Source of the DNA: Streptomyces flavidovirens DSM 40150
Lineage (GTDB): Bacteria > Actinomycetota > Actinomycetes > Streptomycetales > Streptomycetaceae
Assembly (NCBI RefSeq): GCF_000429085.1
Contig: NZ_KE386847.1
Location: 1,321 to 65,320 of the forward strand
Direction: 5' to 3'
DNA length: 64,000 nt
A program made the translations under genes and the position numbers. The notes beneath the pieces are model-generated. The model ran no database searches, was not told the origin of the DNA, and saw only the letters and a list, made by a program, of their open reading frames with translations. This document shows positions 58,190 through 64,000 of this stretch, piece by piece; within the stretch, counting starts at the first letter, position 1; every line of letters begins with the position of its first letter.

Positions 58190-59407
58190 TTGTTCGGCAT
58201 GGTCAGGCCTTGCGGTCATCGGCTCTCGGAGGGGCTCAGGACCGAGTGGATGGCTCATCTCTGCGGGCTCTGCCTGGCACTTCGCGGTGATCACGGGCAG
58301 CTCGCGAGGGTCGTGACGAACTACGACGGGCTGATCGTCTCGGTTCTGACGGAGGCTCAGTCCGAGCGCGCGACGGGATGGCGCCGCACCGCCGGCCCCT
58401 GTCCCCTGCGCGCGATGCGGACCGCGCCCGTGGCCCGGGGCGAGGGAGCCAGGCTCGCGGCCGCCGTCTCGCTGGTCCTGGCCTCGGCGAAGGTGCGGGA
58501 CCACGTCGCCGACCGGGACGGGGTGTTGGCCCGCAGGCCGGTGGCCGCGGCCGCCCGGCGGGTCGCCGCGAGCTGGGACAGGGCGGGTGCGCGTACGGGC
58601 GCCTCGCTGGGCTTCGACACCGGCCTGCTGGTCGACGCGGTGGACCGGCAGACCGGGATCGAGGCGCTGGCGGGGCCCGGTACCTCCGTCCTCACGGTCA
58701 CCGAACCGGCCGAGACGGCGACGGCGGCGGCCTTCGCGCACACCGCCGTCCTCGCGGGCAGGCCCGGCAACGCGGCGCCGCTCGCGGAGGCGGGCCGCCT
58801 CTTCGGGCGGCTCGCGCATCTGCTGGATGCCGTGGAGGATCTGGAAGCTGACACAGCGTCGGGTAAGTGGAACCCCCTGACGGCGACCGGTACCGGCCTC
58901 GCGGAGGCGCGGCGGCTGTGCGACGACGCGGTGCACGGCGTACGGCTGGCGCTGCGCGACGCGGAATTCACCGATGCCAAGCTGGCGCACGTACTGCTGG
59001 CGCACGAGCTGGGCCGGTCCGTGGACCGGGCGTTCGGCACGACGGGCTGCGGTCACCAGGCGCGGGCGCAGGCGTACGGGACGCCGCCGCCCATGTCCGG
59101 GAGCGGCGGCGGACCGTACGGCTCGAACAATCCCTACGGCGGCGGCGGTCCAAGCGGCTCCGGCGGTCCCGGCGGTCCCGGCGGTCCGAACGGTCCCGGC
59201 GGCCCCGGTGGGATGCCGCCCGGTCTCGTGGGCGAGCCGCGCAGGCCCGGCAAGCGGGGCTTCTGGGCCGGGTGCGCCGTCGCGGTCGGGCTGTGCTGCA
59301 CCTGCAAGTGGTGCTGCGCCACGGAGTACGAGGGGCCCTGGTCCAGGAAGAAGCGCGAGGGCTGCTGCCACAAGTGCGACTGCTCGGACTGCGGCTGCGA
59401 CTGCTGA
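58190..59407 (+). CDS. DUF5685 family protein with Cys-rich C-terminus
   Basis: 405 residues from the TTG at 58190 (GGGGGAG 5 nt upstream; MFGMVRPCGHRL). N-terminal Cys in VRPCGH and CGLC (a C-x17-C-x2-C set), mostly helical body with ACVRDHVADRD-like and LLDAVEDLEADTASGKWNP acidic segments. A 70-residue Gly/Pro/Ser linker then leads to a short hydrophobic stretch (GFWAGCAVAVGL) and a terminal domain with 13 cysteines in about 45 residues. Biochemical role unknown. It is divergent from sflA, an arrangement I recall in S. coelicolor (SCO1748/1749). Confidence 0.82.
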   Translation: MFGMVRPCGHRLSEGLRTEWMAHLCGLCLALRGDHGQLARVVTNYDGLIVSVLTEAQSERATGWRRTAGPCPLRAMRTAPVARGEGARLAAAVSLVLASAKVRDHVADRDGVLARRPVAAAARRVAASWDRAGARTGASLGFDTGLLVDAVDRQTGIEALAGPGTSVLTVTEPAETATAAAFAHTAVLAGRPGNAAPLAEAGRLFGRLAHLLDAVEDLEADTASGKWNPLTATGTGLAEARRLCDDAVHGVRLALRDAEFTDAKLAHVLLAHELGRSVDRAFGTTGCGHQARAQAYGTPPPMSGSGGGPYGSNNPYGGGGPSGSGGPGGPGGPNGPGGPGGMPPGLVGEPRRPGKRGFWAGCAVAVGLCCTCKWCCATEYEGPWSRKKREGCCHKCDCSDCGCDC

Positions 59408-59466
59408 CGCGGGAACGGCGTCACGGGCTCCCCGTGCCCGCAGCGCCCGTGTGGAAGGGTGCGCGT

Positions 59467-60258
59467 ATGAGCACAGACCCTCAGCAGGACTGGAAGCACT
59501 GGCACCAGCAGCGCGTCGAGACCGTCTCAGCGCCGTACGGGCCGCTCTCGCTCACCGGCACCCACTGGCTCTCCGACTATCCGGAAGGCTGGATTCCGGA
59601 CGTGCCGGGGCAGTGGACGGCCGACGGCGACGAGGTGGTCCTGACGGCCTCGCCCGAGGACGGGATCACTGTCGACGGGCAGCCCCTGACCGGCGAGGTC
59701 CGGCTGACCGCGGACACCGGGCGTATCCCGGAGTCCCGCGTCGAGGCCGCCGGGTGGCGGCTGGTCGTGCTGCGCCGTGAAGGACTGTGGGCGATCCGGG
59801 TCTTCGACCCCCAGTCCCCGGCGCGGCGTGCTTTCGCGGGCATGGAGGTGACGCCGTACGACGCGAAGTGGGCGCTGGCGGGCAGGTTCCGCCCGTACGC
59901 CGAAGGGCGCACCACCCTCCAGATCGAGAACGCGGACGGGCGCGAGCGCGGGCTCGGCCTCGCCGGGGAGATCGCCTTCGACATCGACGGCACCGAGCAC
60001 ACGCTCCAGGTCGCCGTCGAGGACGACGGCTCGCTCTGGGCCGTGTTCGCCGACGCGACCAGCGGGGACAGCTCGTACCGCTTCCGCTTCCTGCGGCCGC
60101 CCGCGCCCGCGCCCGACGGCACGGTGACCGTCGACTTCAACCGGGCGCTGCTGCCGCCGTGCGCCTTCGCCGACCACTTCATCTGCCCCTTCCCGCCGCC
60201 GGGCAACACCCTGTCGGTCCCGGTACCGGCGGGGGAACGGAACCTGATCGACCGCTGA
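59467..60258 (+). CDS. DUF1684 family protein
   Basis: 263 residues from the ATG at 59467 (GGAAGGG upstream). Typical DUF1684 features are the N-terminal WLSDYPEG-like segment, then YRFRFLRPP, VDFNRALLPPCAFADHFICPFPPPGN at the C-terminus, a conserved block with Asn, Pro, Cys and Pro-rich end. There is no signal peptide. Members are found in many actinobacteria; function unknown. It is 59 bp downstream of the DUF5685 gene and may be co-transcribed. Confidence 0.82.
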   Translation: MSTDPQQDWKHWHQQRVETVSAPYGPLSLTGTHWLSDYPEGWIPDVPGQWTADGDEVVLTASPEDGITVDGQPLTGEVRLTADTGRIPESRVEAAGWRLVVLRREGLWAIRVFDPQSPARRAFAGMEVTPYDAKWALAGRFRPYAEGRTTLQIENADGRERGLGLAGEIAFDIDGTEHTLQVAVEDDGSLWAVFADATSGDSSYRFRFLRPPAPAPDGTVTVDFNRALLPPCAFADHFICPFPPPGNTLSVPVPAGERNLIDR

Positions 60259-60369
60259 CCCGTCCCAGTGCCGGAGCGGCGCCCCCACGCGTGCCGCACA
60301 GCCCCGTCGGCCCAGCGGCTGCCGGGGCCGCCTTCGGTGCCGGAGTCCGGGCGCGGCCGAAAGGCACCC

Positions 60370-60398
60370 TTGCGCGGGGAGTTGGCGCCCCGAATACT
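60370..60398 (+). promoter_or_regulatory. Predicted promoter of the first S1 protease gene
   Basis: TTGCGC (60370-60375), 17-bp spacer, AATACT (60393-60398). The leader would be about 115 nt and ends in GGGAGGA before the GTG. Confidence 0.5.
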
Positions 60399-60520
60399 CC
60401 CGAGGAGCGCTTGTCAGGGGCACAACCTGTTCGAAAACCGGACAGGTGAACTGACTGCGCCTCACGGGCCTGTCTCACCCCACGAGCGGGCCCCCTACTT
60501 CCCCCTGGGAGGAACGAAAC

Positions 60521-61423
60521 GTGAGGATCAAGCGCACCACCCCCCGCAGCGGTATAGCGAGACGATCCCGCCTGATAGCCGTCACGGCAGGTCTCGTCGC
60601 CACGGCCGCACTCACCGTACCGAGCGCCAGTGCCGACACGGCCAGTACGTACAGCGCCAACCAGCTCACCTCCGCGAGTGACGCGGTCCTCGACGCCGAT
60701 GTCGCCGGCACCGCCTGGCACATCGACAAGGCGAAGAACACCCTGGTCGTCACGGCCGACAGCACGGTCTCCGCCGCCGAGATCGCCAAGATCAAGCGGG
60801 AGGCCGGTACGAACGCAGGCGCCATCCGCATCGAGCGCACCCCCGGCAAGCTCTCCAAGCTGCTCTCCGGCGGCGACGCGATCTACGCCACCAGCTGGCG
60901 CTGCTCGGCGGGCTTCAACGTCCGCAACAGCGCGGGTACGTACTTCTTCGTGACCGCCGGCCACTGCACGGACGGCAACCCGCCCTGGTACACCAACTCC
61001 TCCCGTACCACGAGCATCGGCCCGACGGCCGGATCCAGCTTCCCGGGCAACGACTACGGCCTCGTGCGCTACGCGAACACCTCGCTCGCGCACCCCGGCA
61101 CCGTCGGCAACCAGGACATCACCAGCGCGGCCAACGCCACCGTCGGCATGTCCGTCACCCGTCGCGGCTCCACCACCGGCACCCACAGCGGTTCCGTCAC
61201 CGGCCTCAACGCCACGGTGAACTACGGCGGCGGCGACGTCGTCTACGGCATGATCCGCACCAACGTCTGCGCCGAGCCCGGCGACAGCGGCGGCCCGCTC
61301 TACTCCGGCACCCGCGCCATCGGTCTGACCTCGGGCGGCAGCGGCAACTGCTCCTCCGGTGGTACGACCTTCTTCCAGCCGGTCACCGAAGCGCTGAGCG
61401 CGTACCGCGTCAGCGTGTACTAA
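60521..61423 (+). CDS. Secreted S1-family serine protease (streptogrisin-like), first copy
   Basis: 300 residues from a GTG with GGGAGGA upstream. Signal peptide to about residue 38 (ASA), a pro-region with KNTLVVTADSTVSAAEIAKIKREAG of the alpha-lytic-protease type, and the mature chymotrypsin-like domain from about residue 115. Catalytic triad His148 (TAGHC), Asp178 (GNDYG), Ser256 (GDSGGP). It should be exported, self-cleave its pro-region and act in extracellular proteolysis. A paralogue follows 389 bp downstream with its own promoter. Confidence 0.95.
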   Translation: MRIKRTTPRSGIARRSRLIAVTAGLVATAALTVPSASADTASTYSANQLTSASDAVLDADVAGTAWHIDKAKNTLVVTADSTVSAAEIAKIKREAGTNAGAIRIERTPGKLSKLLSGGDAIYATSWRCSAGFNVRNSAGTYFFVTAGHCTDGNPPWYTNSSRTTSIGPTAGSSFPGNDYGLVRYANTSLAHPGTVGNQDITSAANATVGMSVTRRGSTTGTHSGSVTGLNATVNYGGGDVVYGMIRTNVCAEPGDSGGPLYSGTRAIGLTSGGSGNCSSGGTTFFQPVTEALSAYRVSVY

Positions 61424-61460
61424 GCGGACCTGATCCCGAAGTCCGCAGCCAGCAGCACAT

Positions 61461-61494
61461 GAGTCCCCCGCCCGGCCGGCCGGGCGGGGGACTC
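61461..61494. terminator. Palindromic terminator of the first protease gene
   Basis: A fully palindromic 34-bp sequence: 15-bp arms beginning GAGTCCCCCGCCC around a CCGG core. It lies 38 nt after the stop. Confidence 0.85.
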
Positions 61495-61723
61495 GTCGTC
61501 ATGTCGGAACGCACCGTGCCAGCGGGCGAGTTGACCACAGTCCGCGTCCGCGCCGCCGGAATTCCGTCCGGAGGGGCGAGTACCGGACAGGACTAGTCCT
61601 CACGCGCTGCTGCCGGAGTGATCGCACGCGGTGTTCGCGAACGTGACGGGTACAGGCGGTGCCCGGCTTGTAAAGACCTGGGGGGCACACGGAGGTTGTC
61701 GTGTGCGCGTCCTGAAGTCGACC

Positions 61724-61753
61724 TTGTGTGCTGCCGATCAGCCTCGGAATAGT
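61724..61753 (+). promoter_or_regulatory. Predicted promoter of the second S1 protease gene
   Basis: TTGTGT (61724-61729), 18-bp spacer, AATAGT (61748-61753). The start would be near 61760, at the base of the hairpin. Confidence 0.45.
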
Positions 61754-61761
61754 GGGCGTAC

Positions 61762-61790
61762 TCGGACCTGCCCCCACTTCGCAGGTCCGA
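61762..61790 (+). promoter_or_regulatory. 5'-leader hairpin of the second protease mRNA
   Basis: TCGGACCTGC and GCAGGTCCGA form a perfect 10-bp stem with a 9-nt loop, at the predicted 5' end of the mRNA and about 10 nt before the GGAGG site. It may stabilise the transcript or control translation. Confidence 0.55.
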
Positions 61791-61812
61791 ACCCCCCACA
61801 GGAGGTCATTAC

Positions 61813-62895
61813 GTGAAGCACCGACGCATAGCCAAGCGCCGTGTGGCGATTGCGGGAGCAGGTATCGCAGCCCTGGTGGCAGCGGGAGTTACGTTGCAGA
61901 CTGCGAACGCCAGCGAGGAACCCCCGCAGTACACCGTCAAGACGCTGTCGGCGACGGGGGCCGGAAAGCTGGCCTCGGACCTCAACTCGGCCCTGGGCGG
62001 CGACGCGGCCGGTGCGTACTACGACAGCAAGTCCAAGGCGCTCGTGGTCAACGTCGTGGACGGGGCGGCGGCCCAGGGCGTACGGAAGGCGGGCGGCAAG
62101 GCGAGAATCGTCGAGAACTCCCTCGCCGAGCTGAAGGCCGTACGGAACACCCTCACCGACAAGGCCACCATCCCCGGCACCTCATGGGCCACCGACCCGG
62201 TCACCAACAAGGTCGTCGTGACGGCCGACCGTACGGTCAAGGGCGAGGCCTGGGCGAAGCTGGAGAAGGTCGTCGGCGCGCTCGGCCAGAAGGCCGAACT
62301 GAAGAAGTCGGCCGGGGAGTTCAAGCCGCTCATCGCGGGCGGCGACGCGATTCTCAGTGGCGGCGGGCGGTGCTCGCTCGGCTTCAACGTCATCAAGGAC
62401 GGCGCTGCGCACTTCATCACGGCGGGGCACTGCGGGCAGGCCGGCAGCCAGTGGACGGACTCCACGGGCGGCGCGCTCGGCACGATGGCCGCTTCGACGT
62501 TCCCCGGCAACGACTTCGCGCTCGTGAAGTACGACGACGGGGTCGAGCACCCGAGCGAGGTCGACCTCTACAACGGCAGTACGCAGCCGATCACCAAGGC
62601 GGGCGAGGCGACCGTCGGTATGGCGGTGACCCGCAGCGGCTCTACGACGCAGGTGCACGACGGGCAGGTCACCGCGCTCGACGCGACCGTGAACTACGGC
62701 AACGGTGACATCGTGAACGGGCTCATCCAGACCACGGTCTGCGCCGAGCCCGGTGACAGTGGCGGCTCGCTCTTCGCGGGCGACACGGCGATCGGGCTCA
62801 CCTCGGGCGGCAGCGGCGACTGCACGTCGGGCGGCGAGACGTTCTTCCAGCCGGTGCCGGCGGCGCTGGGGGCGCTGGGGGCGGAGATCGGCTGA
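61813..62895 (+). CDS. Secreted S1-family serine protease (streptogrisin-like), second copy
   Basis: 360 residues from a GTG with GGAGG 7 nt upstream. Signal MKHRRIAKRRVAIAGAGIAALVAAGVTLQ, a pro-region longer than in the first copy (about 125 residues, YTVKTLSATGAGKLASDL onward), and a chymotrypsin-like domain with His206 (TAGHC), Asp234 (GNDFA) and Ser316 (GDSGGS). The Ser-to-Pro/Ser difference after GDSGG and the shared GLTSGGSG(N/D)C show it is a diverged paralogue rather than a recent duplicate. Secreted protease. Confidence 0.95.
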   Translation: MKHRRIAKRRVAIAGAGIAALVAAGVTLQTANASEEPPQYTVKTLSATGAGKLASDLNSALGGDAAGAYYDSKSKALVVNVVDGAAAQGVRKAGGKARIVENSLAELKAVRNTLTDKATIPGTSWATDPVTNKVVVTADRTVKGEAWAKLEKVVGALGQKAELKKSAGEFKPLIAGGDAILSGGGRCSLGFNVIKDGAAHFITAGHCGQAGSQWTDSTGGALGTMAASTFPGNDFALVKYDDGVEHPSEVDLYNGSTQPITKAGEATVGMAVTRSGSTTQVHDGQVTALDATVNYGNGDIVNGLIQTTVCAEPGDSGGSLFAGDTAIGLTSGGSGDCTSGGETFFQPVPAALGALGAEIG

Positions 62896-62900
62896 GTGGC

Positions 62901-62930
62901 CGGTCCTGACCGGTCCTGGCCGGTCCTGGC
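62901..62930. repeat. Three tandem 10-bp repeats
   Basis: CGGTCCTG(A/G)C repeated three times just after the stop of the second protease gene, upstream of the terminator. Confidence 0.85.
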
Positions 62931-62946
62931 CGGCCGGCTGACCGGA

Positions 62947-62991
62947 GGCCCCGTCGGGTGCGCGTGCGTGCGTGCCGGGCGGGGCCTTTTT
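62947..62991 (+). terminator. Rho-independent terminator of the second protease gene
   Basis: GGCCCCG (62947-62953) pairs with CGGGGCC (62980-62986) and is followed by TTTTT. Confidence 0.85.
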
Positions 62992-63022
62992 CCGGACGGG
63001 CCGGGTCGCGCCCAGCGGTCGC

Positions 63023-64000
63023 CTAGGCCCCGACCGGGTGCGAATCGGAGTCGGGCGGCCTGCGCAGTGAGGCCATCGCCAGGGTGATCGCGCTGCCCGC
63101 GACCGCCCACCCGGCGAGGACGATGAACGGTCCCAGGACCGCGTTCCCCTCGAAGTACGCGATCGAGCGCGCCACCCACGTGCCCGCCCCCGGCGGCAGG
63201 GCAGGGCCGATCGCCTCCCAGAACGGCGGCAGCATCGGCAGCGGGAACGCGCCGCCCGCGCTCGGATTGCCCGCGATCACTACGAGCAGGACCGCCAGGC
63301 CGATGCCCACGATTCCGGTGAGCGCCTGGAGCGCGAGCGTGATCGCGCCGACGGCGAAGACCACCAGGGCGCCGAGGCCCCACAGCGCCATGACGCTGCC
63401 GGGCAGCGCGCCGAGGAGCGGGCCGACGATGACCGCGCCGCCGATGCCGCCCGCGATCGCGTACAGCGCCATGGCGCCGAGCCTGATCACCGCCCGCTGT
63501 CCGTTGGCGGGCCGGGACCCCGCGCTGATCGCCAGGATCGAGGCGCAGAGGTAGCCGCCGACGCACCACCCCACGACCAGGTAGAAGGCGGAGAGCCCGT
63601 CGAAGTCCTGGGCGGAGGCCGGGGCCACGTCCACCGTCCGCACCTCCCGCTGCTGGGCCGCCTCGACCCTGGTGGCGAGCGTGGTCAGGGCCGAGGACAG
63701 CACGGTGCCGCCACCGGAGGCGACCAGCAGGGTGTCGGTCTTGGAGGCCGGGTCGACGATCAGGGCGCCGTCGATCTGCCGGTTCATGATCTGCCGGCGC
63801 GCGGTGGCCTCGTCCGCGACCGTACGGGGATCCAGCGGTGTGCCGGGCAGGGCGCCGAGCTGGTCCACGAGCTGCCCGGCCGACTGCTCGGGCGCGACGA
63901 CGGCGAAGGGGACGTCCTTCGGCTTCGGATTGTGCAGTGCTCCCACGTACGACGCGATGAACAGCAGCTGCAGCGCCAGCACACCGATGACGAGCAGCGC
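63023..64000 (-). CDS. Integral membrane protein, ABC-2/DUF3533-like permease (5' end outside window)
   Basis: At least 325 residues; the frame remains open to the window edge. After a first membrane segment comes an extracytoplasmic region with KPKDVPFAVVAPEQSAGQLVDQLG, TARRQIMNRQIDGALIVDPASKTDTLLVASGGG, then five or so membrane helices (FYLVVGWCVGGYLCASILAIS onward). This is the layout of DUF3533/YhgE-Pip/ABC-2-type permeases. No ATPase gene is visible because the window ends. The substrate is unknown. Confidence 0.75.
   Translation of the reverse strand, partial: ALLVIGVLALQLLFIASYVGALHNPKPKDVPFAVVAPEQSAGQLVDQLGALPGTPLDPRTVADEATARRQIMNRQIDGALIVDPASKTDTLLVASGGGTVLSSALTTLATRVEAAQQREVRTVDVAPASAQDFDGLSAFYLVVGWCVGGYLCASILAISAGSRPANGQRAVIRLGAMALYAIAGGIGGAVIVGPLLGALPGSVMALWGLGALVVFAVGAITLALQALTGIVGIGLAVLLVVIAGNPSAGGAFPLPMLPPFWEAIGPALPPGAGTWVARSIAYFEGNAVLGPFIVLAGWAVAGSAITLAMASLRRPPDSDSHPVGA

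Larger units (their letters stand above)
61424..61812. other. Intergenic region between the two protease genes (389 bp)
   Basis: Holds the terminator of the first gene, an inverted repeat GCACACG/CGTGTGC (61684-61690, 61699-61705), the predicted promoter at 61724-61753 and the 5' hairpin at 61762-61790. No ORF is supported. Confidence 0.6.

Overview
The window is very high-GC actinobacterial DNA, almost certainly from Streptomyces or a close relative. Reasons: strong G/C bias at third codon positions, frequent GTG starts, a DmdR/IdeR-type iron box, Tat-exported proteins, a SepF-like SflA paralogue, streptogrisin-like proteases, and a core gene order shared with other actinobacteria (HAD phosphatase - tlyA - nadK - recN ... 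pyrG - Nudix ... parA-like - scpA - scpB - pseudouridine synthase ... cmk - der). I recall the same order in M. tuberculosis Rv1691-Rv1713 and in the S. coelicolor SCO1740s-1790s. I see no rRNA, tRNA, CRISPR array, insertion sequence, prophage or large secondary-metabolite cluster. All names rest on reading motifs and translations; no search was run.

Layout. 1-4.1 kb: end of a TPR protein with a long Arg/Gly/Asp repeat region, a DUF1015 protein and a HAD phosphatase. 4.3-7.4 kb: an iron-box-controlled siderophore ABC importer (two permeases and an ATPase, no binding protein). 7.4-11.7 kb: an SCP2-like protein, then small protein - tlyA - nadK - recN. 12-20 kb: a glycosyltransferase, a PucR regulator divergent from an amino acid/amine permease and Tat-exported flavin monoamine oxidase, and a GH15 glucosidase. 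20.4-26.2 kb: pyrG, ADP-ribose-type Nudix hydrolase, an NB-ARC/TPR protein and alanine dehydrogenase behind a palindromic operator. 26.5-31.3 kb: ParA-like ATPase, a ribbon-helix-helix-like partner, ScpA, ScpB and an rRNA pseudouridine synthase, closed by a textbook terminator. 31.4-34.5 kb: an NrtR-type Nudix regulator under a perfect palindrome, an ADP-ribosylglycohydrolase, and a convergent Rieske lipoprotein plus RlaP-like nucleotidyltransferase. 34.7-39.2 kb: aroH-tyrA and cmk-plsC-der. 39.2-41.4 kb: unknown proteins and an Rpf/LysM protein. 41.3-47.1 kb: a branched-chain-amino-acid-type ABC system in which LivH, LivM and LivG are one 875-residue polypeptide. 47.2-50.4 kb: glycosyltransferase, companion protein and WYL regulator. 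50.4-56.2 kb: an isolated ctaD, an I78 inhibitor, a PAP2 phosphatase and a DHA2 efflux pump. 56.2-60.3 kb: acyl-CoA dehydrogenase, sflA, a Cys-rich DUF5685 protein and DUF1684. 60.5-64 kb: two paralogous secreted S1 proteases and a truncated membrane protein.

How they fit together. The core blocks serve information processing and chromosome biology (RecN, ParA/ScpAB, Der, TlyA, pseudouridine synthase) and nucleotide, NAD and aromatic supply (PyrG, Cmk, NadK, AroH, TyrA). Accessory blocks add iron uptake, amine and branched amino acid use, NAD/ADP-ribose control, export and extracellular proteolysis. The observations most worth following are the NrtR / ADP-ribosylglycohydrolase / RlaP neighbourhood, the LivHMG triple fusion beside a LivF with Arg in place of the Walker A lysine, the ParA-RHH pair joined to ScpAB with a displaced N-terminal reading frame, and a recurring promoter layout predicting leaderless mRNAs.
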